DNA from: Phoronis australis
Lineage: Eukaryota > Phoronida > Phoronidae
Length of the DNA: 64,000 nt
Assembly: GCA_002633005.1 (NCBI GenBank)
Contig: NMRA01000014.1
Span: 332,187-396,186, forward strand
Direction: 5' to 3'
Numbering within the stretch: the stretch's first letter is position 1; every line of letters starts with the position of its first letter. Positions 33,501 to 44,913 of this stretch are shown one piece after another. A program made the position numbers and the translations under genes. A model generated the notes under the pieces. The model made no database searches and was not told the DNA's origin. It saw only the letters and a program-made list of their open reading frames with translations.

Positions 33501-36500
33501 TGTGTCAAAGGACTAGAATTAACTAAAGCTTCGATGTGAAATATCAGAAATGAGTGAAAGTTAATAAGATCATATGCACGTCATTATCAAACTTCTAGAC
33601 AGTGTGAAATATTATGTTGTATTCTTACATTCCAGGATGGCTTTACGACATGACACTGTCTTATCAGTATAGCTTCTTGTTGTCCGGTAAGTGTATTGTG
33701 TGCTCCATCTGACTGTCATTTGTAGTTCCAACAGGTTGAACAGTTGTCGAATTCCCTTTCATCAAGTAAACAATGAAAAATTATGGATGCAGCTTTCATC
33801 AATAAGGGTCTGGTCATGGAGTGATCCATAGGCAGTTACGTGAACAAACAATATAGACGAGGGTAGCAGAGGTGTCATTTGTTGTAAGCTAAGGCCGGGT
33901 ATGAGGAGAGTGTCAAGTGTAATTAACTGTTATCTGGGCTAGCCATAAGTATTTAGAAATCTTCACTATTTGGCCTCCAAATGACGACTAGGAGGGATAT
34001 TAGAAAGATATTGGACATGTTTCAAAAAAACTGTAGTTCGCAACTCTGATATTCGGGTGAATCAACGTGCAACGTTTTTACCTCATCTGTCATGATTTGA
34101 CATGCTATTACACTCCACACTTTTGCAACTTAAATTTGACTGGTGTATACTAAAATTCTATTGCTCATTAAACATACAGTGCGCGTGTAAAGTAATACTT
34201 TATCTTAAAAAACGACCAACTCGTTCTCCGACGAATTGTTTGGTCCTTTGTAAGTGCCACTGTCGCAGGTGCTTTGGTTTAGGCGTGAGTATGTTTCAAG
34301 ATACACCCTTGCAAGTAAAGCCTGTGTGAGGAATGAACCCTGGGAGGCACTCATATTGACAAGGTTAAAGTACTGGTCAGAAAATTCGGGTAGGCAATAC
34401 TTGCCCTGTCTTGCAGGATTCGTGCGGTATTCAATAGGCCTCCTAAGGAGACCTGGTTCTTACCTCAGCACTGGCTAGCTTCCTATCCGCAATAAGCGTC
34501 ACTGCCGTTTTCTATACCTGAAATTTCCGCAGAAAGGCCCACCCGAGGAAATGCCCATGCCTATGAGCGATTATTTGGTGTTACAACTTTGGGTTTCAAG
34601 TGTTCAGACGTTGGGACGTTTATTCGAAAATTTGTAAGCGGTGCAAATTGGTTCTGAGATACATCGCCTTTGACAAATGCGCAAGGTTTGAAGCAGTTCA
34701 TGAACGGGTCAAATAGGGTTGCGTTGTGACTCTTTTGAATGGACATGACAACCTCACGGGGCTTTGTGCCAAGCTGCAAAAACGAGATGCTGACGACGCT
34801 TCCAAGCTCATTGACATAGCAGTTGACGAAATGCAAGCGTTAAGAACAAACATCGAAGGTGTCTGGGTTGAATGGTTCCAAGACGCGCAAACCAAAGCTG
34901 AGAACATTGGATGCGATATCCAGATTCCTCGGCAGTCCAGACACCAGAGGCATAGGACTAACTTTCTGCAAACTCACCCAGGTAATATATTATAATTAAA
35001 CACATTTTGTACATAATGTCGGGTTTTTAACTTTTTTCTTTGCTGTTTGTGTGTAATGAAAGTAGAAATTGTTTTTGGACATGTCAAATTTACCTAATAA
35101 AGCACAGGTCTACGAGCGCATAGAAACTGATTCTTGTTTGTATTTCCACTTGGCTCTTTATCTGGTATATAACCAAAATCTATGTCACGTAGTGCGTAGT
35201 TAAACTTGATGTCAATACTTGTTTCTTCCACTGAGCTCTGCAGAAGAACAGCGAGAACATCCTTCCTAGACAACATCCCACAACAGTTGACCACCAGGTT
35301 TTCGAAAGACAACAGGTAGGTGGAAGCTGTCATATCTTGTGTAGGAGCAGGATGAAGGATGCAGACTTAGGTTCACTAGAGGATCGTATACACTTCTTGG
35401 ACATAGACTCGCCATCAGCAGATTCCCTGAAGGTGACTGATTCCCTTCTGACTGTCAATATTTTGAGTAACATGTTTGTCTTACATATTGCCCTATGTAA
35501 TGGTAGAAACATAAAAATATCAATATCTTTTGCTCTCATTTCAGCGAGAACTCCGACGCTGGCGGTCCTTCTGGAATCCTGCAATTACCAACTGAAGTAA
35601 CTTGTGTTTCACACTCAAGCACGCAAACGGCGACATCTTCCCAAATGTCAGGAAGCTGATATGGATAGCATGAGTAGCCCCTATTCGATCCTGTGATGCA
35701 GAGAGATTATTTTCTGTGCTCAGGCGTGTGAAGACACATTCTAGGGCTACTACGCCTGAGTAAAGAGTTGTTAGGTTATCACTTATGGCCATGCATTACG
35801 AAACAACGAAAAAACTAGACAGGTCACTGGACGTCAACTACAGCGCTTTCTCCAGAGCAACCCAGTGCGTGTGTTCTGCAAGTGCATCTTGTTTGACTGA
35901 ATGTGCGTCAAGTCTTGTCAATGATTAAGGCAAGGTACATACAAGCAACCTCTAGGGATCAAAAACTTTCTAACGAACGGCCAATTGGTCTTGTACTATA
36001 TTTTCACCACGGTGTAGAGCTACAGTATGTCAAAATCTTACATGGATGTCAACCAACTGGTTAGGTGTACAGTACCTTACTAGGCTGACAACCAACGAAC
36101 ACACGCCACCTTGTGGTTTGTTGACATCCAACATAGCTTCGTAAAGCTAGAAGTGTTTCGCTGGATTTCCAGGTCTGTAGCGTTATTTATACCGGACCAA
36201 AACTAAAAAAACGAGACCTTTGTTTGAATCTGGAGCTGCATGATACACGTTTTACCAGACGTGCGCAGGCAGCGCATGTGGGTCCATTATACTGATCACT
36301 TGGAACCATTCTTATGGTTTATTGATATATAGTTAAACCAAGCTGAGGAGCTTGAAACCTGATTCACGGGAATTTTTCGCAGTGGGATTTTCTGAAAAAT
36401 GCTCGTAAGTTAACAACAAAGTTTGATATCAATGCACTGCAACTTTGTAGAAACTCTGCCATAGGTTACAGATGCGTCACAGAGCGTAAATTTGATGAAT

Positions 36501-39500
36501 TCTATCTTACGATTTCACCTGTTTCGGAAACCGGGTTTCAACCACTTTTGGGCTATAATAAGCGCCCTTCCTGAAGCGGATTTTTCGAAGCGACCTGGCC
36601 TCTTATTAGGGCGAATATGGTAATATTCCAGAAGGGAAATACTTAGTATCCTTTATGCACGTGACCCTTTTGTTACATTAGGAGTGGGATTGGTTCATTA
36701 TGTACGCTACAGGTGGTATAGGACTTTACAAAACTGGTTGAAGAATTTTGTTTTCTTCATAAACCTTCGTTTGAAAGGCTTAAGTTTGGAAATGTTAAGA
36801 CTTAAGGCGGAAATTTAAAAACCATTTATCCGCTTACAAAAATTTAACATTAAAGAATAAAAAACCTTCACCATTTGAGCATTTATTGCAATAATGCATT
36901 TGTCAAAGGAAGTGTAGGGGGATGGATTTTTTTTCAAATGAGAACCATTCATTACACAACACACATCCCGTGGAGTCCGCTCGGTGTTATCATCGAAAAA
37001 TTATTATTGATTACTGCAGCAGAATATTTGTGCAAGTCGGAATGTTGCGATGTTGCATTTTAAAGGTACGTGTACCAAAAGATTTCAAAAGAAATTAGAC
37101 AGACTTCAATGGAAGTCTCCCAGACTGCCAAATTTGGATAAACTTCTTACCAGAATAATTTGTTAGTTTACGCAGTCGAACTTTTGTCAGAGTTGAATGC
37201 CGACATTGTGTCTACTTCCTTAACTTTTTGTTTGTGAATGGTCTTGCGCAATAAATTTTTTTTGTTGAGATTTAGCTAGAATTGGGTTGGATTCTATTGG
37301 AAAAGAAATAAATATTTTATTAGTCTTGTCATATTGCGACATTGTGTAGTTTAGTTTGAAAAATACTGTATGCTAGCCTTTCTACCTTTACACAGGATGT
37401 TTTTTGTTGTATTGTAATTTGGTGGTATGTTGGAAAAAATAAAAACTTAGACCTGTCCATGCAGATATTGTTAAAGCAAAGTCACATTCTTATTTTTAAA
37501 TATCTTTACAAACTATCCACCATTTTCGTTGTAACATGTATCGTCTCCATAGACTCCGGTCCACCTGCACTAACATGGAAAACGTGTTTTCTGTGATCCC
37601 CTGAGCTTTCCAAAAAGAATGGGCCCAACTCGAGGGTTTCATTTTTGTCTATGAAAGTGTCTCATTAAAGGTATTAAAATTTTTATAAAATTGAAAATGT
37701 GAAACCCAATACTGTTTTAAGTATTGGTTAAATTTGGAATTATGTGGAAGACGATTGCTAATGTGTTAGAGTAGTCTCAAGAACAGGAATTGCGTTTACA
37801 GTTTATTGTAATCTGCGAGAGAAAGCTTGCTTCACCGCATTTTTTTTGTAAAATGAAAAGGCATTGATTCCAAGTTTGCTTATTATAGGGAACAGTATTT
37901 TGTTCTGATTTAATTTAGCATACAGCTTTGTACCAAGGCAAGAGCGACGGCTGGTATCCTATGTCCGCCCTCTTAGACGACACCTTTTTCGCAGAGTTTA
38001 AGCAACTAGGTGCCATACAAAAAGGCGTGGAGAACTTTTTACTACACTGGCAGTAAATAATAAGAATTGGTGATGCAATGATGAAACGCGATGTAAACTC
38101 TATCCACTCAAGCCGCAATATGGAGCAGAAATGTGTGATAAGTAGTCGATGTCCTATCAACAACTGACACATCAGTCAATCAGATTGCTGTCAGCATTAG
38201 TGTTTTTACAATAAAACGTGAATCAGCTTTTGTTTGGAGCGCAATTTGGGCAAATGTGAGTTTTATTTGTATGTTAGAACCGGTTTACTGCTGCATTATT
38301 TTTACAACAGTCATCTTTTAAACTTGGCACTGGGTAAAAATTAATCGCTGATAATTTGCAGGGACAGAAAAAATGTTCATGATGTCTTGGTATCTTTCAG
38401 ACATAGGGTTTGTAAAGCGAAAATAGAATGGCCTGCTTAAACGTGGAATTCGGAAGAAAATAATTGTCAATGTGTTCAATAAAGTCTCAAGATAAGAAAT
38501 AAATTGTGCTTACAACATATTGTTACCAACCACAGAATGTTTGGTTCACCATGTGACTTTGTAAAGCTAATATACAATCATTCTACATGTAAGTTTAAGC
38601 AAAAGCGTGGCTTGCTTAAACTTGGAATTTACGGGGTAGAAAAAACTCGGCCACAAGTCTTCCGAAATTAATGGAAAATGCATAGAAAGTTTATTGCAAC
38701 CAGTTAATGAATGTTTAATTCTCCTCTTGATCAAACATCAAGCTTTATTTTTATATTGGAATGTGCAGTATCACAGAAATAATACGACTCAAATGGCCAC
38801 CGTAGCCGTAGGGCTATGACCTTGAATGCCCCGTCCATTACTGAGGGAACATGTAATCACAATACAGTCCTTAAATGGTTTTTTATTCCAGTACCTCTGT
38901 ACTAACCAGTATTCATGGCCAGGCCACGGTAGCTTTATCTCGATTTTTAGAAATCTTTTCTCTCCGTAGCCTACCAGTTCAGTAACGATTTCAGCCCAAG
39001 CGCTTTTTTCTGTGTGTGCCAGGCAGCCGCTTAATTCCAAGTTCACGTACGGGGTGTGGCAGTTTGCTTAATCTCAAGTTCACGCAACACTCACTTCCGC
39101 TTATTCTTGAGATTAAGCAGGATTCCAAGTTCAAGTACAACATCATTGCCAGTCCTCACGATGTCAGGGAATCCCATTCACTCTTCTTAAATTTGAAGCC
39201 GCCGTTGGTCACCACAGACTTGACGTGTCCCCCAGATGTTGTCTGTGCTTGAGAATATAAGTCGTGATCACACAATGAAGAGTAATGAACTGTCAGATTT
39301 GTTTGGAATAGTGGAAATTCCAAGCAGTGAATTTTAGAAGATAACGAACCTGCGGAGTAGTGGACATTCGGAGTACTGGACTTTCGGAGTATTGAACCTT
39401 CGTCATAGTGACATGGAACCTTGGAAATCTTTTACATCAAGTTTGGAGCTCTTATAAAGTCTGTAGGGTTGTGCACCATTGACATTGATTGACTAGAGAA

Positions 39501-42500
39501 GATTTTCATTGACCAATGGGGAGGTCCAGGCCTACTTTTCCGGCATACTCGGCGGGTTATTCTCAGTGCAAGAAAACACGGTAGCTAAAAGTCTGGTTTT
39601 TGAGCACGACAGGGTAATGAACTCACTGACTTTAGAACAGAAACGCTCACACCTGTACACGCATGAATGTCAATCCACCAATCCACAATCAAAGTGGACA
39701 CTGGATGAACAACATATTTGCATATTTGACGATCACTTTCAATTCCCCCACACTTCTACCGCGCGTAATTGCTTGCAATTAAACCAAAATGGCAGAATAA
39801 CAAATTTCAGTTTTCTGGTGTTTGGTTTCTTGGCCGAGTTTAAGGCATTCACGCCACACTATTTTTGGGGAGCTCTCTCCTTGTACATGTAGCTCACTTA
39901 GCTCGTAATGCTATACTTTTATGCTTACATGTATGTATAGTAATTCATTTCTAGACTCCCATGTTACCCTTTGGTGTAGCCACTACGCGCCTAGTTTATG
40001 AATAACATAAAGCCTCCTCTTATCGTATGCACGATCCTGTCATCTACACAAACAACCGCACTCGGGCGAATTCGGCCGAGTACAGCTCGATGCCACGTGA
40101 ACCCCCTGGCTGTAACTATATATTAATAATAAAAGTAAAAATGTGAAACATAAAGTAGAATCAGTATTAGATTCAACTTCAAATCAGTCACGAATTCCAA
40201 AAAGATTATACGCAGCGGTTGGATAACCCCTACCCCAATATGGATGCCCGAGGCCGTCGCCACGAGGACTGAATGCCATATATAACATCTATTAATAATT
40301 AATTTGAACGTGTTTTATATCCACTATGAAGACAAAAAGCGGACAGTTCCATTGCCTGCATAGCTGTGTCGTGCAAATGAAATGATCGCCAATCTAACTA
40401 ATCTGAAAAACTACCAGGACTCGTTATTCCCACAATTTTCCCCATCTGGCGTAGTTTGGGCGGTACTTCAGCATTGTCGGGGAAGATGTTGATACAGCTA
40501 CGTGCTGACGTCTTTGGTTTAGACGCATCTCTGGAGTTCTCTGTGGGCTCGGTTTATGAGAAAGATGTAGATTGTACAAAACTGATCAGCTTTCCCAAAT
40601 TTGCCATTAATCACTTTGTGAAATGATAAAAGCTGGCGCGCATACAGCAAAAGACGGCATTTCGATTATTCCTGGTTTTAGCAGTTGCATCAAATGACTC
40701 GTCCGAAGACAGAGGGAAGCTCACTGGTATAATAGAACAACGAAAAATCAAATTTCGTGCAAAAACAATGTGCCATCCCTCAAGGACGGATTGTAGGTTT
40801 TGTTTTTAATAGTGAATCAAATGGAGTATTCCGCTGTTGTGGCATAGACTTGCGAAGTCGCTCCAACCGCAGGCGCGATGTTTCTGGTTTTCATGTCTGA
40901 CGTAAACCTGCGGACAAAAATCTCTCACCTTGTGTGGTTACTTATGTCGTACGGACTCACTGGCTTCATTAAAAATCGAATTGCCTGGTTCTTCAATGTG
41001 ATGCTTATTCAACGTGAATGAGCTTATAATCAATTTTGTTTCCACTCTTCACAATTTATCTGACGGGGGCACCACACCGCTGAAATTGTATGGAATCTTA
41101 CTTTTGTGCCACGTGCGCTGCTGCTGAACATCAAGCAATTGGTTTCAAACGGTTACCTGGTGGGTTGGTCTAGCTCAATTCAGGTACTTCGGCGTGTCTG
41201 GCGGGATAACCCACCATTAGATTTGTCTTGCAGAATTTATTCTGATACCTGGGCTTACGACGAATATTTTGCAACTGGTTTCATGCTGTTACCTCTTGGG
41301 TTGATCTAGCTCAACTCAGGTATTTGGGCGTGTCTGGCGGGGCTAACCCACCACTATATTTGTCTGGCAGTATTTATTCGTCATACCTGGCTTGCGGTGA
41401 ATATTTTGCAACTGATTTCATACGGTTACCTCTTGGATTGATCTAGGTCAATTTTTACCTTGTTTATAACCGTCTGACTGATACTCCCAACACTGAAATT
41501 GTCTGGCAGTGACCAATTTTGATACAGTGAATTACATCGTAGGTATCGAAGGCAGTTTGAAGTGGTTACCAGAAAAGTTGATCTAGCTCAATTTTTGAGT
41601 GCCATTCTCTTGGCTCCCCTGACCAATCCCACCAGAGCGAACCTGCCAGACGGCCATCTCCAAGCATGAGGATACCCATAGACCACTCTGGTACCAAAGA
41701 AAATTGGTTACCTTTTCATGCCCAAAAAAGCTCTGGGATCCCGGTCTATTAGGTCAAGCGCTCAACTTTAAAACTCAATGCTTGGATTACTGACAAGTCC
41801 AGCATTTACTTTTCAAATCACGTTTGGAAATACGTAAAAATGCGCCAAAACAGCTGTCCCTTCCTGCTAATGGCTTCCTAATATTTTTTGGCACCAAAAG
41901 AGTTAGAATATTAAATTCAATGAAAAGCTATAATTATTACGCAGAAACGTCAGCTCTGAAACCAGGACTGCCCTAAACTGAGTAATGTCTAACTTGGCTT
42001 CACTCGCCGAAGGCACTGGTATGGGAGCTTCGAATTCGTTCACGAGTAGTTTGCCGACAACTCGTAGTCTGTTTCTCCGACCCATCTCCCTATCTGTCTT
42101 CCTAATACTCGTGAAGCTCACTCTCTTAGTCTTCGTTTCTTACTAAATCTCTGTTGTCCGCCGTTTAATAAGCTGTCAACTGATCAACGTCTTCCAGTGG
42201 TGAAATCACGTGACGGGACACCAAAAATGATTTATTTTCCTTCAAAATTCAACAGCCGGCAATTATTTCTCCAATCAAGTGAATCTTTAGTTAGAATTTA
42301 TGTTAAAAAATTATAGGCCTACACGGTTTAAAACCTTAAAAAGTCATGTGCAGGAACTCTTTAATGTTGACCTATTGGCATACATGCATGAATGTCATTA
42401 ACTTTTTCTGTTTTCCAGGTATGCTGATACTTCTCAGCTCCGTATGTCTACTGACTATTCCAATGTTTCCGTTATCAGCCACCACCAAATGGGGTATGCA

Positions 42501-42537
42501 TAAAATTCCACCACAGGACGAAGTTCTCGTACAGTAA
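27307..42537 (+). CDS. Monocarboxylate transporter-like protein, SLC16 family (five exons, introns included)
   Basis: Proton- or sodium-linked carriers of the SLC16 family move monocarboxylates, aromatic amino acids or creatine across the plasma membrane with 12 helices. Joining 27307-27505, 30920-31063, 32599-33375, 33636-33686 and 42419-42537 gives an uninterrupted 429-codon frame, every junction in phase 1 with GT/AG ends. Family marks are a TM1 signature VDKGWAWVV (consensus DGGWGW, with Lys in the second position), the TM5 motif FYFKKFLIIAAAVASLGAGIG, and SMTARLLMPF in TM8 with the conserved arginine. The length is slightly short for the family, mainly a short central loop (RPVKRLPP to NTGIFHQYF) and a short C-tail. 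The substrate cannot be told. The start at 27307 follows an acceptor directly, so an extra upstream coding exon is possible. Confidence 0.92.
27961..29365 (+). mobile_element. Kolobok-like DNA transposon fragment with TTAA flanks and THAP ORF
   Basis: TTAA at 27961-27964 is followed by AGGAGAATGCCACC (27965-27978). The other end is GGTGGCATTCTCTT (29348-29361) followed by TTAA (29362-29365). The ends are inverted repeats with one mismatch over 14 bases. TTAA duplication plus a THAP-domain protein is the known hallmark of the Kolobok superfamily; piggyBac also uses TTAA but lacks THAP. At about 1.4 kb it is too short for a full transposase, so it is an internally deleted, non-autonomous copy. 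It sits in intron 1 of the transporter in the same orientation as the gene. Confidence 0.75.
28125..28457 (+). pseudogene. THAP-domain ORF inside the Kolobok-like element
   Basis: The 110-codon frame opens at GTG, not ATG, and encodes a THAP domain over its first 80 residues: CIVLAC gives the first two metal ligands, SFFRLPREPSMLRKCLAKV the helix region, and VCGRHF the last Cys and His. Closing residues are GLPKNYPYVPLP. The position normally held by the invariant tryptophan (RxW) is cysteine here (LRKC), which should weaken the fold. The frame ends soon after the domain with no catalytic region. It is probably the remnant N-terminus of a Kolobok transposase. It lies within an intron, so exon use by a host gene is possible but unsupported. 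Confidence 0.75.
30920..31063 (+). CDS. SLC16-like exon 2: TM2-TM4
   Basis: Acceptor TTCCATTCCAG, donor AACTG|GTACGT. Encodes IFSSLLVSWFNFRWTVVIGG and ATGCFLSAFASTLVHMMLTY, corresponding to the family's second and third helices. Phase 1 in and out, 48 codons. Confidence 0.9.
31064..32598 (+). other. SLC16-like intron 2
   Basis: 1.5 kb, AT-rich. 31680-31960 shares short blocks with 45430-45720 (TTTTCTAAATTATCGTTT, GATGTTCCAAA.TTGG), so a diverged dispersed repeat is present. No exon. Confidence 0.6.
32599..33375 (+). CDS. SLC16-like exon 3: TM4-TM11 core
   Basis: 777 bases, 259 codons, acceptor CATTTTGTAG, donor GCCG|GTATGC. Holds VGFGMVVTPTCAVIGFYFKK, the glycine-rich AVASLGAGIG, the central cytosolic loop with RPVKRLPPSGIPG, then the second six-helix bundle with SMTARLLMPF and VEVVGLDMLTAAYG. 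The frame reads through past the donor to a stop at 33434, but the donor and the phase-1 pattern favour splicing. Confidence 0.92.
33636..33686 (+). CDS. SLC16-like exon 4: micro-exon
   Basis: 51 bases (acceptor TTACATTCCAG, donor GTCCG|GTAAGT), 17 codons reading GWLYDMTLSYQYSFLLS after the split glycine. It matches the family's ...PPLAGWLYD.T..Y..SF segment before the last helix. Phase 1 in and out. Confidence 0.85.
34729..35310 (+). pseudogene. hAT-type transposase relic (ZMYM1/P52rIPK-like)
   Basis: From 34729 a frame reads LCAKLQKRDADDASKLIDIA, EMQALRTNIEGVWVEWF and PRQSRHQRHRTNF. This pattern (QxKxxDxxxAxxLI....L...R......W........A...G....PR...RQ.HR.N) is that of the central part of hAT-derived transposases and of the host ZMYM1 and 52-kDa repressor proteins. 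A GT donor-like site follows at 34982. A further in-family segment, FLDNIPQQLTTRFSK, appears at about 35255-35300 in a frame that does not join cleanly. No catalytic triad or dimerisation domain is visible. The upstream part of the same frame is stop-laden, so it is a relic, not a gene. Confidence 0.7.
35347..35432 (+). other. Possible coding exon, unrecognised
   Basis: An acceptor-like TCTTGTGTAG and a donor CTGAAG|GTGACT bracket a frame with protein-like composition (DADLGSLEDRIHFLDIDSPS). It ends in phase 0, compatible with the candidate exon at 37918. No family recognised; low confidence. Confidence 0.25.
36150..36870 (+). repeat. Truncated foldback element copy
   Basis: Aligns closely with 7668-8385: the right half of the spacer plus the inner 370 bases of the right arm, ending at the AAATTTAACATTAAAGAATAAAAA block. 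It is more similar to the 6139-9183 element than the copies near 14 kb and 22 kb. It includes CCAGACGTGCGCAGGCAG.GCATGTGGG, which the long copy lacks but the 22.4-kb copy keeps. Confidence 0.85.
37680..38740 (+). repeat. Diverged tandem repeat, unit about 180 bases
   Basis: Three imperfect copies (about 37690-37870, 38400-38580, 38590-38740) share a line like TTAAA.TTGGAATT...GGAAGA and then GTCTCAAGA.A.GAA.TTG and TTTATTGTAA.C. The candidate terminal exon lies between the first and second copy. Confidence 0.5.
37918..38052 (+). CDS. Candidate terminal exon of a nested or unknown gene
   Basis: After a good acceptor (TTCTGATTTAATTTAG) a phase-0 frame of 44 codons reads HTALYQGKSDGWYPMSALLD and ends ...ENFLLHWQ followed by TAA. 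GC content and residue mix stand out against the AT-rich surroundings. It is on the same strand as the transporter, in whose last intron it lies. No protein family recognised. It could be an alternative 3' exon, part of a nested gene, or a transposon relic. Confidence 0.35.
39065..39119. repeat. Perfect 14-bp hairpin
   Basis: TGCTTAATCTCAAG (39065-39078) and its exact complement CTTGAGATTAAGCA (39106-39119) enclose a 27-base loop. Just beyond (39345-39410) is a short array of an 18-base unit around ACATTCGGAGTA/ACTTTCGGAGTA. Confidence 0.6.
39250..41133. other. Intronic sequence, no gene seen
   Basis: A 127-codon frame at 39509-39892 opens at TTG and shows no domain; not called. No other feature recognised in this part of intron 4. 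Confidence 0.4.
41134..41600 (+). repeat. Tandem repeat, 137-bp unit
   Basis: Units start at 41134, 41271 and 41408 with GCAA.TG.TTTCA...GGTTACCT..TGG.TTG.TCTAG.TCAA. The first two are full and similar (137 bases each), the third diverges after 60 bases, and a partial fourth lies at about 41560-41600. Confidence 0.8.
42419..42537 (+). CDS. SLC16-like exon 5: last helix and C-tail
   Basis: Acceptor CTGTTTTCCAG. Encodes MLILLSSVCLLTIPMFPLSA, the last membrane segment, then a short tail ending DEVLVQ and TAA at 42535-42537. It is phase 1, as required by exon 4. The 8.7-kb distance is unusual, but frame, phase and helix all fit. Confidence 0.8.
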
Positions 42538-43880
42538 GAGAGGTTACATTTATCGCGAAGAACAATCGGTTATTTGCCCTTTTACCAGCCACGAGCCTGT
42601 CTTCAACTCAACCTTAGTAGTAAGCATGCTTTCGGCAACGTGAAGTTCAAAACAACAACATTTATTAAACACAGATTGTTCTTGGATGATCAGTTGGAGC
42701 CAAATTAAAGTCGTACCTCCATGTAAAAAGCCAGTGCGTATTTTAAGGGATAGGATTCGAGGGTATACCTGTGCAATGGAAAGATTTATAAGGAGGCTAA
42801 CTTTCCTGGGATTATGAGATCGTTTGGAAATGGTGTGTCTGAGGACTATGCTTTGTCGCAAGCCCAACCATCAGGTCGTGATCAAATCAATCCCTAGGCC
42901 ATGCTTCATTTCCACTGTTGAGTGTTTTTTCAATCACCATCAACCTGTTGCCACCAAGTTTACGTGCTTCCTTTCAATAATTGTGCGAACCAGACTCGAG
43001 ACCTTAAACTGATGCCCCGATTGGACATTGTACTTTGTTGATAGCGTGTGATGTGAACAGATATTTCGGTCTAGTGGTATTAAATTAAGAGCAGTCTTAA
43101 CAGGGATCAAACCGAAATGCGCAATAAGATACCAGCAGCTTGTAATTATTTTCCGCATTTCCGTTCCACTTTTGTGCAAACTCAAGATCAGTGTTGATAT
43201 CCTGTACTCAAGAATATCATAGATGATGCAAGTGAGTTTCTTATTTCCAGTCCATAATTTGCATTTGACGACCCTAGATTTGAACTAAAATGTCATTTCA
43301 AAATTCAAGATTTCGATTAAAAGTCGACATTTCGAGTTCAGACTCGCACTCGTACTTTTAGGGTACTTTTAGGATGGGTAATTAAGTGCAGACTACGATT
43401 AAGGATGGCCTCAAAGTACGGAACAATTAAGAAATAGATGGAGTCCTCAGATCAACGAAGAGATTAATATGAAAAGGAAAAAATGCCAAAAACAACAAAA
43501 ACCTACAAGAAAGTTTATATTGATCCAATATTTAGATAGAGCAAAGAAACACGAGTCACAACCTCAGAGCCATGCTATCAGCTATGGGGAAACAAGACCA
43601 ATTTTACATTAAAGGTGGCAACATCATTGAAAAGGTGGGAAGTTAGTGGTTAGAAGAGTGCTAGAACATAGATGGTGCTAATATCGGTTCAACAGGGAGA
43701 AATTTTAAAGAAGCAGCCATTCATAAATATGAGCTGGATATTCAGTGCTGTTGTGGGGCGTATGCGCAGGTAGGTACAGCCAACCACCTTTTGGTATTTA
43801 AACGTAGCACCTACGCACCGTAAATTACGTTCAATGCTCAAAGTGATACAGTGGGCTTTGGGCGCCTACTTATCTCTAAT
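42538..43880. other. Intergenic sequence between convergent genes
   Basis: The transporter's 3'UTR should begin here. No clear polyadenylation signal close to the stop was singled out, and no gene or repeat was recognised. Confidence 0.45.
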
Positions 43881-44488
43881 TTTACCAGTACAGCACTGTG
43901 GATATTGTTAGTATCGCCGAGTCGCTTCTTACAGGAGATGAATCGTGGCACATCCCCAGCTACAGAGGGTTTGGCACAACATGAAAAGCAAGCACAGGAA
44001 AGCAATTAGAGGCTCCAGTGGTGTTGGATTGCTTGTCAAGGATTGTCTTTTTGATATCTTTAACTTTCGTATCATTGACAACAGTGTGTAGGGGATCCTA
44101 TGGCTAAGGGCTACTCACCTTGTATCAAAAACGTTAACGAATTTTCGATAAATTACTGGAGAAAGTATACTTATTCCAGCAGGAGAGTGAGATATGGGTT
44201 TGTGGTGATTTTAATGCTGGATGTGAATAATTTGTTGACTTTATTTAAGGTCTTGATAGTGTTGGAGAACATGAGGTTATTGACCATGTCAAAAATGCGC
44301 ATGGTGCGCCACTGTTCCATTTTTGTGTGGATACCAATTTTGTTTTTTTGAAAGACAGAAACAACCTGCGTATCTGTTAGAGGGAGAGCGGTGGTCGATT
44401 ATTGTTTAGTTCCACGTGAGTTGTTTCAGTGGTTTCTCAGTGCTACGCAATACACAGTTATCTGATAAAATAAATTGGACTCCAGTGC

Positions 44489-44913
44489 CCGGTTGCATGA
44501 AACAGTCCCAAATAGGGATTCAACGAAGGTCCCTAAATCTACTGCTTGTTTGCGGACTTATGAAAACATCAATCGCCCTTTTTGTATTGTTTTAGTTTCA
44601 TTACTATGTCAACTTTTGACTTTGATACAAATCGAGTGTGAACTCTACGTTGAATTGTCAATATTATCAAAAATAATTTGGGATCTTTTTATGCAACACC
44701 CCCAATTTAAGGACTGAGTCCTATTTATTTTCAATGAACACTGGACTCAGTTTTTAGTTATATTATTAGAAAAGTTCATTAATCAAAGAGGAGCTCATAA
44801 TAAAGATGAAATGATAGAAAAATATTGCATCTGTGCGCCATAAAGACACAAATGTGCAAAAAGACTTAGTGACCTTAGTTGAGTCCCTATTTGGGACTGT
44901 TTCGTGCAACCGG
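44489..44913. mobile_element. MITE with about 45-bp terminal inverted repeats
   Basis: Left end CCGGTTGCATGAAACAGTCC... and right end ...GGACTGTTTCGTGCAACCGG are inverted copies, continuing inward through CCCAAATAGGGA.TCAAC.AAGGTC. It is 425 bases, without coding capacity. No clean target-site duplication found, so the superfamily is open. Confidence 0.75.

Larger units (their letters stand above)
33687..42418 (+). other. SLC16-like intron 4
   Basis: 8.7 kb. Contains, in order, a hAT-like relic (about 34.7-35.3 kb), a truncated foldback copy (36.15-36.87 kb), diverged repeats with a possible nested exon (37.7-38.7 kb), a hairpin (39.07-39.12 kb) and a 137-bp tandem array (41.1-41.6 kb). Confidence 0.75.

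Noticed and set aside
39509-39892. 127-codon ORF in the last intron of the transporter
   Set aside because: Starts at TTG, no splice signals or family resemblance.
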